Source: Acidobacteriota bacterium | Lineage (GTDB): Bacteria > Acidobacteriota > Blastocatellia > UBA7656 | Assembly: GCA_040754075.1 (NCBI GenBank) | Contig: JBFMDH010000032.1 | Span: 1-64,000 of the forward strand | DNA: 64,000 nt | Direction: 5' to 3' | Part shown: positions 18,601 through 26,450 of the stretch, piece by piece | How the letters are laid out: every line of letters starts with the position of its first letter | How positions within the stretch are numbered: the stretch's first letter is position 1 | Made by a program: the position numbers and the translations under genes | The notes under the pieces: model-generated | Told to the model about the DNA's origin: nothing | Databases searched by the model: none | Seen by the model: only the letters and a program-made list of their open reading frames with translations

Positions 18601-20943
18601 TTGCTCGACAATCTCAAAGAGGTCAATCAAGGCAGTCAATATCGCAAGTTCAAATACGATTCGCTCTCCCGAATGCTCTATGAAAAAATCCCCGAACAGA
18701 CTGCCAGCATCAATGACGGCACGGGAACCTATTGGACAACGAAATACACCTACACGGATTTTGACGCGGTTGACACGAAGACCGATGCGCGCGGGGTGAT
18801 TACCACATACTCCTATGACACGATGAATCGCTTAACCGGCATCAGCTACAACGTCGGGTCAAGCGGGGTTCCGGCAACGCCGAGTGTCAGCTACACCTTC
18901 GATAACGGAGCATCGAGTTCTACGATAGGCTTGTTGCTGTCGGTGAGTCTCAGCGGACAATCATCCGAGAGTTACAGCTATGATAGTTTTGGCAGATTAT
19001 CGGGAATGACCGCGACCATCGGCGCGAAGAGTTACACCACGAGTTACAGTTTGAATGAAGCCGGACAAGCGACGCAGATGACTTATCCTTCGACTCGCGC
19101 CCTCAACCTCAGTCACGACGCTTACGGCAGGTTATTGAGCATCGTCAACAACTCAGACTCCACGAATTATTTATCGAGTGTGAGCTACACGGGCGCGGGA
19201 CAGGTGTCGGGTTGGACGCTCGGCTCGAACATTAATGAGTCATTCGGCTATGACAGCAACCGCTTGCAACTGACCTCTCAGACCGTGACCCAAAACGGCT
19301 TCACGCGCCTGAGTTTGACCTACAGCTATGCGGCAAGTTCAGGACAAAACGGCAACGGGTCAACGGCTGGCAACAGCGGGCAGTTGATGAGCATCAGTGG
19401 CAGCATCAACGGAGCGACTGAATCGGCGAGTTACACTTATGACAATCTCGGCAGGCTTGTGACCTCCAATCAAACGACCAACTCAGTGTCGGCACAGCGG
19501 CGGTTTGTCTATGACCGTTGGGGCAACCGAACCAGTGTGTACGATGCGACGAGCGGCGGCACTCAAATTCAATCCATCTCACTGACGCAATCAGGCGGTG
19601 TGCCGACCAATCAAATCAGCAGTGTGACGACGAATGGCGGCAGCCCGGTGAGTTACACCTATGATGCCAATGGCAATGTCACCAATGATGGCTCGCACAC
19701 CTATCAATACGACGCCGAGAATCGGGTGGTGAGTGTCGATAGCGGCGCGACGGCGACCTATGCTTACGATCATCAAAACCAACGTATCAAAAAAGTGGTC
19801 GGCTCGACGACGACACATTATGTCTGGCAAGGTGGGCAATGCATCGCCGAACATAATGGTTCAACCGGTACAGTGGTGACGGATTACATTTTCAGCGGGT
19901 CGCGAATGATTGCCAGAGAAAGCAGCGGCAGTCGCTTGTTCTTTTTGTACGACCGGTTGAGTGTTCGGGCGACGATTACGGATGGACAAGGCTCAATTCA
20001 AGGACGGCAAGCACACTTACCATTCGGCGAAGAGTTGAACACCAGCGGCACGACGGATAAACATAAGATGAACAGCTATGAGCGAGATACGGAGACCGGG
20101 AATGATTACGCGGTCAATCGCGACTATTCGGCGAATATTGGCAGATTTAATCAATCTGACCCTTATGAAGCCAGCGGCTATCTCATCAACCCGCAGAGTT
20201 GGAATCGCTATGCTTATGTGGAGAACAGTCCAGTGGATTGGATTGACCCTGAAGGCTTAAAAAAGAAGGGTGGAGGAGAGCCTAGGCAACCCTCTGTGTT
20301 AGCGGAATTTGAAGCATACAATCCCGGACTCGGTTTATCCTATGGGGATAGTGAATTTTCCGATGCCCCCACCTCTAGTGGTGAAGCGGCTGAACCAAAA
20401 GCAGATGATAGCCCAGAATTTAAAAATTTAATGGAGTTTTTAGAACAGGCGTCGGAAAATTGTAAAAAATGGGCAATTGATTTGGGTCTGTGGCAATTTC
20501 TTGAGGACTTCAAGAAAACAGGCAAGGTAGTTGATGCAAAATCTGCGTATGCTAGGACAACCCAGATGCCTGGAGCCCCCCGCGATACTACCTACTATAG
20601 GTTTTGGATGGATAACTACTTTGATTATGCAACAGGAAGGGATTATGCAGTTGCTGCGGCCCCAGGTTCGACAAATGGTTCTCCTTATGGGGGATTAATT
20701 TTACTTGGTAATAGTTATTATTACCCACAATTCGATAGTATGAAGTATCCATCAAGACAGTATCTACAAGATGCTGGTAATAACCTTGAGTTTTATCAAG
20801 CGATGGTTATGCTTCATGAATTAATGCATGTGAAAACTGCAAAAGGTCATGATCCTAATAAATCACCTGATGATTATAAGAAAGAAACGGGCTTTAATAA
20901 TCCGGGAGAACTGATAAACTTTTTTAAAAATGATTGCAAATAA
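15601..20943 (+). CDS. RHS/YD-repeat toxin with an N-terminal Ig-like domain and a putative zinc-metallopeptidase tip
   Basis: A polymorphic-toxin-type protein of 1780 residues counted from TTG 15601; the real start is probably ATG 15494 (see the leader fragment). After the signal peptide, residues about 60-145 form a bacterial Ig-like (Big_2) domain. From about 215 to 1500 there are RHS/YD repeats (many YDxxGR and TYDANGNV copies) that would form the encapsulating shell. The RHS core ends with GRFNQSDPYEASGYLINPQ and WIDPEGL near residue 1553. The last 225 residues are unlike the rest: base composition drops, repeats stop, and HELMH occurs at 1739-1743, followed by H1750, suggesting a zinc-dependent peptidase toxin. 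A possible immunity gene follows after a MITE-like insertion. The toxin activity is inference. Confidence 0.88.
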   Translation: MILSLLMLPSHGSFIEGAQVLASTTFNATTHVVTAPMSSVTSFFRWLFGGKPAQRHRETLNERLTRVASLQISPAKFVGYQGQSVVFSALPLDNNGQTVQGARLSWSSSDAEKLIVDDSGTATLLQPGQAQITCRAGVAEQSIPVLIRPGNRPTQTDADWDADQRSLTDSGVRIGSLAPLDKLMDKFMPTVNAQNNYCPTIGDSSDFGYDELYSESRNLVGNPRYRALEPTLLGNVQPEGSNFNMAMPLYGLSGRGLGASLTLFYNSRIWSRHGSAITFNAVNSSPSPGFSLNFGRILTYGSGASAKYVLIDPDGTRHYLGTGSDTTSTTYQTTDGTHITFVGSKSAGGKLYFNNGTAVTISVTNNRLLPTKIKDANGNYVSIGYKTYNGSAPNQFLWRQAIDYLTDSMGRYLQFNYDTNMNLSSITAPNFSTGTRTVAQFDYECRSISASFSGLTVENAPSGNIPVLKHVYFPATNTGYKFDYSVYGMVYKVTGRKDMSIDANLVIADGTEKNSVEFNYPTTASSLTDAPSFSQRAESATSAPTATYTYSSSAGSGTATYTITRPDSSKLLLTRSTTGSNDGLMTETQIQNASSATMAKTEFTYTTDGGSNKQVQTVTSSDDATPTANQIKVDFDYDSYGNVTNTREYGYKISGVFQVRRRTHVVYKTDTSYLNAYLRSLVIETDVYDALENTNDNDDSLLAKATFTYDDYASMGGMEVYSGQSEAPNHDATYDATKTVRGNVTGVTRYKDVGAGTSITRKTKYDKYGNVVKQELGCCNEQTSTLDGTNAYTAPVSVTKGTGTGALTSTMEDDFNTGLVISATDPRGEQTTVTYDAALRPDVATYPTTATSDNSFDDANLTASQTVTYDEGANTKTVTTSYSYDGWGRVITQTPPGVGAVTTTYDAMGRVWKRSNPYQAGVSPTPETVNSFDALGRATQVSLPGGNTVQTSYSGATVTVTDQVNRQMKRELDGLGRLIKVTEQDVSSGSLNQETSYSYDLLDNLKEVNQGSQYRKFKYDSLSRMLYEKIPEQTASINDGTGTYWTTKYTYTDFDAVDTKTDARGVITTYSYDTMNRLTGISYNVGSSGVPATPSVSYTFDNGASSSTIGLLLSVSLSGQSSESYSYDSFGRLSGMTATIGAKSYTTSYSLNEAGQATQMTYPSTRALNLSHDAYGRLLSIVNNSDSTNYLSSVSYTGAGQVSGWTLGSNINESFGYDSNRLQLTSQTVTQNGFTRLSLTYSYAASSGQNGNGSTAGNSGQLMSISGSINGATESASYTYDNLGRLVTSNQTTNSVSAQRRFVYDRWGNRTSVYDATSGGTQIQSISLTQSGGVPTNQISSVTTNGGSPVSYTYDANGNVTNDGSHTYQYDAENRVVSVDSGATATYAYDHQNQRIKKVVGSTTTHYVWQGGQCIAEHNGSTGTVVTDYIFSGSRMIARESSGSRLFFLYDRLSVRATITDGQGSIQGRQAHLPFGEELNTSGTTDKHKMNSYERDTETGNDYAVNRDYSANIGRFNQSDPYEASGYLINPQSWNRYAYVENSPVDWIDPEGLKKKGGGEPRQPSVLAEFEAYNPGLGLSYGDSEFSDAPTSSGEAAEPKADDSPEFKNLMEFLEQASENCKKWAIDLGLWQFLEDFKKTGKVVDAKSAYARTTQMPGAPRDTTYYRFWMDNYFDYATGRDYAVAAAPGSTNGSPYGGLILLGNSYYYPQFDSMKYPSRQYLQDAGNNLEFYQAMVMLHELMHVKTAKGHDPNKSPDDYKKETGFNNPGELINFFKNDCK

Positions 20944-21051
20944 AGTTACTAACAAAAATATTATAATCAATTTGCCGCAGATAGGAGTGTTTCACTCATG
21001 AATTACTTACTAATTCATAGAGTGGGAGAGTGTTTTACGCATTAAAGTTCA

Positions 21052-21210
21052 TATTGTTGAGCTCAATGTGCGACTCTTTTGGTTTGATGCTTCATAAGCC
21101 CTTTATTTTCAATGCTGGTGTTTTCGATTTTTTGGCACTGACCGGAAATCACAACCACAAACGGCTGAAAACAAAGCACGAAAAAAGAGTCGCACATTAG
21201 GTATTGTTGA
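21052..21210. mobile_element. MITE-like element with terminal inverted repeats and a 9-bp duplication
   Basis: A 16-bp perfect terminal inverted repeat (AATGTGCGACTCTTTT at 21065-21080; its complement at 21183-21198) encloses about 100 bp with no coding capacity. The direct repeat TATTGTTGA flanks it at 21052-21060 and 21202-21210, consistent with a target-site duplication. The element itself is about 141 bp. No transposase lies in the window, so it would be non-autonomous. It sits between the RHS toxin gene and the following gene. Confidence 0.7.
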
Positions 21211-21239
21211 ATTAGCTGTCGCATAAAGTTGAGGTGAAG

Positions 21240-22229
21240 ATGATCTACAAGGCTGTATTAGGTATTTTTTTAATTGTATTAATTATTGTGGGATTAAAGA
21301 TGACTATTCCTATCGACTCACACAAGCAACAGGACATGAAATTAGATTTTCCTTTCGAGTTGGTTTGGGAGAAAAGCTTCAAGAGGCTAAGCACGGTAAT
21401 TGTGAGAACAGGAATATTGATCTCCACGGAAGATTATTCTCAGGAAAAACTCCGCCGTCTCTTTACCAGCTATTCACGGAAACAATCAGATGTGAGTAAG
21501 ATTTTAGATGTCTATGTTTATACTGATCGAGATAAAGCCAAGCGCGGGATGGAGCTGTTCTTTCCGAAAGTAGAACCTAAAAATGAAGAAGAGCCGATAG
21601 ATTATCTTTATGATGCCAATTTTTGTAGGGATGGTGATGGCGGTTCATTGGGGTATCGAAACGAATGGTTCATCTACAAACAAGATATAAATGATTGGCA
21701 ATCGAGGAAGACGGTTGTGCTCAAAGGCGATCCGAGAAATACCGGGCCTTTATTAAGCTCATCCAGGGATAAAGAAAAAACTTTAGAAATTTGGGAGACT
21801 GAAAACACGCCTTTCAAAATTAGTGTAACTGTCTTTGAAAGGGACGATCTTGAACCGCCACAAGTCTATTATAATTTTGAAGCGATAGATAAAAAATTCT
21901 TCTCTGGTGCCAATAGGGTAATAACCTTTATTTCTCCAAACAAAGTTGAAATTCCAAAGAATCAAATTCGCTTTGTAAACGACAAGGTAGGTTATTTTTA
22001 TATGGGATGGCTTTATGCCGTTACCCTAGATGCTGGAACAACCTGGTCGGCTTGGGATGCTGAATTGGATTTAGAGAATTGGCAGTGTTGTGACGCGCAA
22101 TTGATTGAAGAGGTCACCCTAGCTTTAGATGGAACAGGCAAAATGAAAATCAAACCCATAAAGCAGGGTTCCGGCTATATCTCGGAACTTTATACCGATG
22201 ATTATGGAAAACATTGGAAAGTTAAGTGA
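21240..22229 (+). CDS. Membrane-anchored protein of unknown function; candidate immunity protein for the RHS tip
   Basis: A 329-residue protein with one N-terminal hydrophobic segment (MIYKAVLGIFLIVLIIVGLK), then a soluble, probably periplasmic, region. ATG 21240 is preferred over GTG 21234 because GAGG at 21231-21234 is correctly placed for the ATG. The last third contains NDKVGYFYMGWLYAVTLDAG followed by TTWSAW, resembling a BNR/Asp-box or photosystem-II-stability-like propeller blade, and ends with YTDDYGKHWKVK, another such box. Proteins of this type include some toxin-immunity proteins, but I cannot name a family. Base composition is low and matches the RHS tip just upstream, which supports acquisition together. 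The immunity role is inferred from position only. Confidence 0.6.
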   Translation: MIYKAVLGIFLIVLIIVGLKMTIPIDSHKQQDMKLDFPFELVWEKSFKRLSTVIVRTGILISTEDYSQEKLRRLFTSYSRKQSDVSKILDVYVYTDRDKAKRGMELFFPKVEPKNEEEPIDYLYDANFCRDGDGGSLGYRNEWFIYKQDINDWQSRKTVVLKGDPRNTGPLLSSSRDKEKTLEIWETENTPFKISVTVFERDDLEPPQVYYNFEAIDKKFFSGANRVITFISPNKVEIPKNQIRFVNDKVGYFYMGWLYAVTLDAGTTWSAWDAELDLENWQCCDAQLIEEVTLALDGTGKMKIKPIKQGSGYISELYTDDYGKHWKVK

Positions 22230-22577
22230 ATAATTAATTAAACCTCCTTGTGGATCATGGAAAAAGTTTCTGCTTTTGCAGCAAGTTGCAAGGATATCAA
22301 GAATGGATTCACGCCATTATACGAGAAACTGAAAATCAAAAATCAATTCGGCAACAGTATCACTATAATTTTTGGACAGTGAAAGTTGGACTACAAAAGA
22401 TCGCAGCAATTTGATTTTTTCACCGGTGAAAATTTGCAGGGTTTTTGGACACCCTGCAATTCCCTTCCCCTGCCGGAAAACCACATAAATTTTGCTTTGT
22501 AAAAAATCTATTGAATCAGTCCTTGAGCCTCGTTAAAACTCATTTAGAACTGATTACCGAAAGCGAGACAGCAACCG
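22230..22577. other. 348-bp AT-rich gap with two palindromes
   Basis: Contains the 12-bp palindrome TTCACCGGTGAA (22419-22430) and a 9-bp hairpin TTGCAGGGT/ACCCTGCAA (22434-22442, 22451-22459), which may end transcription of the upstream gene although no T run follows. A 41-codon frame at 22257-22382 has no convincing ribosome-binding site and no recognisable product. Confidence 0.4.
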
Positions 22578-24443
22578 TTGAACGGCGTTTATGAAGAGTT
22601 TGAACAGGAGCTTGAACTCTGGCGCGTAAAATATGCCAGCGCGCCGCGTCGTGAAATTTTGAAACTCTTTCTGCTTGCGCTCGAACGCGAAGAGATTGTC
22701 TCCATCGGCTATCGCGAAGAAGCCATTTTAAAACGCCTGCGGCAAATGCCGATTACCGAAGACGCGCGCGACCTCGTGCATCACGCGCTGCTCTGGTCAT
22801 GGAAAGATGAACAGATGCACGCGATTTATATGCGCGGCGCGATTTTGAAATACGGCAGCCCCAGGCTTCGCCTGCTGGCATTCGCAAGTCAAATGGCGGG
22901 CGTCATCGGCGGTTGGGCAACCTCTGTGCGTCAACATGTGCGCTGGTCGCAAGCGCCGCTCTCAAGGCTCTGGGCAACCTGGATTACCTGGCTGGGATTT
23001 TTTGCAGGGAAAATTCCCGGACAGGTTCGCCGTCATCTCGATTACCGTTCATTTCGCGAATTCTGTCTATTCAACATCGATGCTGAACGCACCGCCTGGC
23101 TCTGTTTCAAACGCCTCGTCGAAATTCTCGAAAAACAAAACGAATTTGATACCAAAGTTATTGATGATTTTCGGCGCACGATGGAAGATGAAGACCGCCA
23201 CAAACGTATCTTTGAAATTCTCGCCGCCGCCTTTGATGAAAACGATGAACTCGTAAACTCGGAAACCGCCGATACCCTTGCGCAAAAAATCGCCGAAGTC
23301 GGTGAAATTTTTTTACCACGCGCGCATCGCAAAAATTTCATTGCGCGCAGCCCGCTCGGAAGCGGCGGTGCGGTTTGCGTTTTGCAAGGCACAACCGCCG
23401 AAGAAAAAATCCCCCTCTTTCATCATCTGCTTGGTGAAGCAAAACTCAAACAAGCCCTTGAAGATCGCGCCACCCAACTTGGCAAAACGATTAACCAATT
23501 GCGAGTGACTATCAAACCCAATTTCATGCTCGGTTATTCGCAAAAAGACCAATCGGTCATCACCGACCCGGCGCTCATTGAACAACTCGCCCTCTATCTT
23601 CGCTCGCTTGGTTGCCGCGACATCACGGTTATCGAAGCGCGCAATCTGTATGACTTCTTCTATCAAAACCGTTCGGTCGAAACCGTCGCCCGCTATTTCA
23701 ACATCACATCCAATAATTTCAAACTGGTTGATGCGTCCGCAGAACAAATCGCGCACGATTACCCGCGCGGTTTGGGGCAACGTACAGTGAGTCACACCTG
23801 GAAGGAATCCGATTTTCGCATCTCATTTGCGAAGCTATGCAGCCATCCCGTCGATATTGTTTTTCTCACCTTAAACAACGTGGAAACCCTGGGTGAGCCT
23901 TGCGATAAATTTATCTTCGTTGAGCGACAAGCGCACAAAGACACGGCGGTGATGATGTTGCTCGATCAGTTCCCGCCGCATTTCGCGTTGATTGATGCTT
24001 ATGATACGGCGGCTGACGGATTGTTGGGAATGATCAGTTGCCCGCGTCCGAAACGACCTTGGCGATTTTACGCGGGACACGATGCGCTGGCGGTTGATAT
24101 GGTGGCGTCGCGTCATATGGGCATTAAAGAAGTCCGTAACGTCGGCTTGATGCAAACTTCGCGGCACTGGTTCGGCGACCCGTCAAAACGAATTGAAGTC
24201 GTAGGCTCAGACGAACCGCTTGCCGATTGGCGCAGCCCGTATCACAACGAATGGACGACGATGCTCAGTATGCTGGCGTTTCCGGTTTACGAATTCGGTA
24301 GCGGACGCGGCGCATCGTTTGTTCCTGAAATGGATGAAACTGCTTTTCCGCAGATTGGTCGCGAAAGTTTATTTTTGAAATTACGCCGCCGCAGCCTGCA
24401 ACGCTTTTTAGGCATTCGCCACCCAAAGAGCCTGGAACGATAA
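22578..24443 (+). CDS. Ferritin-like diiron domain fused to a DUF362 domain
   Basis: A 621-residue protein. The N-terminal 240 residues are helical and carry the four ligand motifs of a ferritin-like diiron site in order: Glu in LLALEREEIVSIGYREE, ExxH in DEQMH, Glu in NIDAERTAW, and ExxH in EDRHKRI. The C-terminal 370 residues match DUF362 (LRVTIKPNFMLGY, ITDPALIEQLALYLRSLGCRDITVIEARN, then DALAVDMVASRHMGIKEV). DUF362 proteins are often linked to iron-sulfur or redox chemistry, but no CxxCxxC cluster is seen here. The frame opens only 24 bases before TTG 22578, and no ATG or GTG precedes the conserved N-terminus, so TTG is the likely start. The reaction is unknown. Confidence 0.78.
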   Translation: MNGVYEEFEQELELWRVKYASAPRREILKLFLLALEREEIVSIGYREEAILKRLRQMPITEDARDLVHHALLWSWKDEQMHAIYMRGAILKYGSPRLRLLAFASQMAGVIGGWATSVRQHVRWSQAPLSRLWATWITWLGFFAGKIPGQVRRHLDYRSFREFCLFNIDAERTAWLCFKRLVEILEKQNEFDTKVIDDFRRTMEDEDRHKRIFEILAAAFDENDELVNSETADTLAQKIAEVGEIFLPRAHRKNFIARSPLGSGGAVCVLQGTTAEEKIPLFHHLLGEAKLKQALEDRATQLGKTINQLRVTIKPNFMLGYSQKDQSVITDPALIEQLALYLRSLGCRDITVIEARNLYDFFYQNRSVETVARYFNITSNNFKLVDASAEQIAHDYPRGLGQRTVSHTWKESDFRISFAKLCSHPVDIVFLTLNNVETLGEPCDKFIFVERQAHKDTAVMMLLDQFPPHFALIDAYDTAADGLLGMISCPRPKRPWRFYAGHDALAVDMVASRHMGIKEVRNVGLMQTSRHWFGDPSKRIEVVGSDEPLADWRSPYHNEWTTMLSMLAFPVYEFGSGRGASFVPEMDETAFPQIGRESLFLKLRRRSLQRFLGIRHPKSLER

Positions 24444-24460
24444 TCTACCCTGTGAAAAAT

Positions 24461-24928
24461 TTATTCTGCGAGGTCATAACGAAAGACCAGTAAATCGCGT
24501 GTGCGGATACCGTTTTCAAATACCGGCGAAGCGTGATACCAGAAATAATCTTTGCGCACGCTGTCCATACGAAAGCCACATTTCTGATAGAAGACAATAT
24601 TGCCGATGCCGGAATTGGCGGTGCCGACAAAAAGTTGCGCTTTGCCACGATGGCGAGCTTCGGCAATGAGATAATCAATCATTTGTCTTCCGAGTCCCTG
24701 CCCGTGATGGTTTCCGGCAATCGCCAGTTCAATGATTTCGACAGGCGCTTTGCGCCATCGCATCGTTGCTGCGCCGACAAGTTTATCATCTTCATCCATG
24801 CGGTAAATGGTGTCGCTCAAATTGTCCAGGCTCCAACGCAAAGCGCTTTCAGACGGTTCTGCCTGCAACAGTAAAGGAATTAATTCATCGCGTTCGTTCG
24901 TTTGTGCTTCTCGAATGATGATTGCCAT
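24461..24928 (-). CDS. GNAT-family N-acetyltransferase
   Basis: A 155-residue acyltransferase that moves an acetyl group from acetyl-CoA to an amine. The acetyl-CoA-binding motif is clear: IIELAIAGNHHGQGLGRQMIDYL contains the V/I-x-x-x-x-Q/R-x-x-G-x-G/A pattern (HHGQGLG), followed by NIVFYQKCGF, typical of the C-terminal strand and helix. ATG 24928 is chosen over the upstream ATG 24952 because a GGAG lies about ten bases before it and the family begins at IIIREA. It is convergent with the DUF362 gene, 17 bases away. The acceptor is unknown. Confidence 0.9.
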   Translation of the reverse strand: MAIIIREAQTNERDELIPLLLQAEPSESALRWSLDNLSDTIYRMDEDDKLVGAATMRWRKAPVEIIELAIAGNHHGQGLGRQMIDYLIAEARHRGKAQLFVGTANSGIGNIVFYQKCGFRMDSVRKDYFWYHASPVFENGIRTRDLLVFRYDLAE

Positions 24929-25012
24929 ATAAAACTGACTCCGTTCAATCATTTGAATTATATCGCAACCGGGTGAAGAAATCGGTTAACAAGAAATGCT
25001 AAAACCAGGGTG

Positions 25013-26026
25013 TCAGTTCATGATTTCCGAAGCGGCGCGGCGCAGTCTGTCCATGACCGCAGCGCCTTCGCCCGCTTCGCTGATGCCTTCGATAAGAATG
25101 ACCTGCGGTTGACGTTCATCGAGGTCTCTGAGCGCCGCATAAATTCTTCGCGCATAATCTTCGGCGCTGTCCGTGAGTTGAACCGCAAATAAATTTGCGT
25201 CGGTGATTGCAAGCGGGGTGTGATGCAGCAAGCCGACCCGACCTTGCTGCAATAATTCTTCACAACGATTTTTCAATTCATCTGCGGTTGCCTGTTCAAT
25301 TAACACCACGCGGGCGCGCGGGCTGTAGTGACGATAGCGCGTGCCGGGCGAGCGTTTGAGTTCGTCTTCGGACACCGCTTGTTCAACGTCGCCAATGACG
25401 TCGGCAATCGCTTCGCGGGTAATCCAACCGGGGCGCAAAATCATCGGCACACTGCCTGTCATATCAATCACCGTTGATTCGATGCCGATATGGGTTGCGC
25501 CGCCATCCAAAATCATCTCGATGCGTCCGTCTAAATCTTCGAGAACGTGCGCCGCAGTGGTCGGGCTTGGTCTTCCCGAACGGTTGGCGCTTGGCGCGGC
25601 AATGGGGGTGTCGGCTTTTTTAATCAATGCCAGGGCAATGGGGTTGGCGGGCATTCGCGCAGCAATCGTTGGCAAGTTGCAAGAGACCGTCGGCGCAACC
25701 TCAGCGCATTTTTTCAAAACCAGGGTGAGCGGGCCGGGCCAGAACTTTTTTATTAACTGCTCAGCCTTTTCACTGACATCGGTTGCCACACGCGAAAGCA
25801 TTTCTCGTGAACTGACATGGACGATGAGCGGGTTGTCGGCGGGGCGACCCTTGGCTTGAAATATTTTTTGCACGGCGGTTTCATTCAACGCATCTGCGCC
25901 AAGTCCATAAACCGTTTCGGTCGGGAAAGCCACCAATCCTCCCCCACGAATGATCGTCGCCGCCTGCTCAATCATTTCTTCCTGTGGATGCGCGACATTG
26001 ATTTTTAACAAATGGGTTATGGACAT
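25013..26026 (-). CDS. L-threonylcarbamoyladenylate synthase, two-domain Sua5 type
   Basis: Makes threonylcarbamoyl-AMP from threonine, bicarbonate and ATP, the first step of t6A37 modification of ANN-decoding tRNAs. The N-terminal YrdC domain is complete (IIRGGGLVAFPTETVYGLGADA, IFQAKGRPADNPLIVHV, KFWPGPLTLVLKK, APSANRSGRPSPT). The last 120 residues form the Sua5 extension (SPGTRYRHYSPRARVVLIE), which gives 337 residues, the length of Sua5 rather than of TsaC. ATG 26026 starts the usual MSITHLLKIN; a GTG frame extends to 26083 but lacks a ribosome-binding site. The gene stands alone between divergently placed neighbours. Confidence 0.94.
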   Translation of the reverse strand: MSITHLLKINVAHPQEEMIEQAATIIRGGGLVAFPTETVYGLGADALNETAVQKIFQAKGRPADNPLIVHVSSREMLSRVATDVSEKAEQLIKKFWPGPLTLVLKKCAEVAPTVSCNLPTIAARMPANPIALALIKKADTPIAAPSANRSGRPSPTTAAHVLEDLDGRIEMILDGGATHIGIESTVIDMTGSVPMILRPGWITREAIADVIGDVEQAVSEDELKRSPGTRYRHYSPRARVVLIEQATADELKNRCEELLQQGRVGLLHHTPLAITDANLFAVQLTDSAEDYARRIYAALRDLDERQPQVILIEGISEAGEGAAVMDRLRRAASEIMN

Positions 26027-26083
26027 GGGTAAGTAGTTTACTTGCTTTATCGGTAAGTCGCGAGGGTTGTCGCTTTTAATCAC

Positions 26084-26450
26084 AATTAAAGCGAAATTAA
26101 ACCCTTTTAAAAGCTTTTAAACCGCTTTTATTCGATACTGCTTGCCGTCAAGGGTGCCAATAATAAGGGAAAAGCAAAGGCACCCACAGATTTCAAATGA
26201 TACCCAGCCAAACATAGGCTCGTTGTGAGAGCCGTCTTGCCGATAACTCAAATCGTGCAATCGAAAAACGTGATAGGCAATGCTCGAATTGCCCTTCATC
26301 GCCACAGTTCAGACAAACGTGTAAATCATTTCTACAGGATATGCAAGAACGGAGATTTTACCCGGCATCTCCGAACAATCGAATTGAGGCTGATGATCTC
26401 ACCCGTGCAGGTCTTAGCAATCAAATCAAAAAATAGCTCAAGAGGATTTT
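26084..26450. other. 367-bp gap upstream of the TonB-dependent receptor gene
   Basis: Divergent promoter region of the Sua5-type gene and the receptor gene. A minus-strand frame of 62 codons (26117-26305) ends with an ordered-looking segment (CFSLIIGTLDGKQYRIKAV) but has no family match that I recognise, and I do not call it. The receptor's ribosome-binding site AGAGGA ends five bases before its ATG. Confidence 0.35.

Noticed and set aside
22257-22382. 41-codon frame after the candidate immunity gene
   Set aside because: No convincing ribosome-binding site or recognisable product; too short to support.
26117-26305. 62-codon minus-strand frame upstream of the TonB-dependent receptor gene
   Set aside because: Some ordered-looking residues but no recognised family and no clear start signal; it overlaps the expected promoter region.
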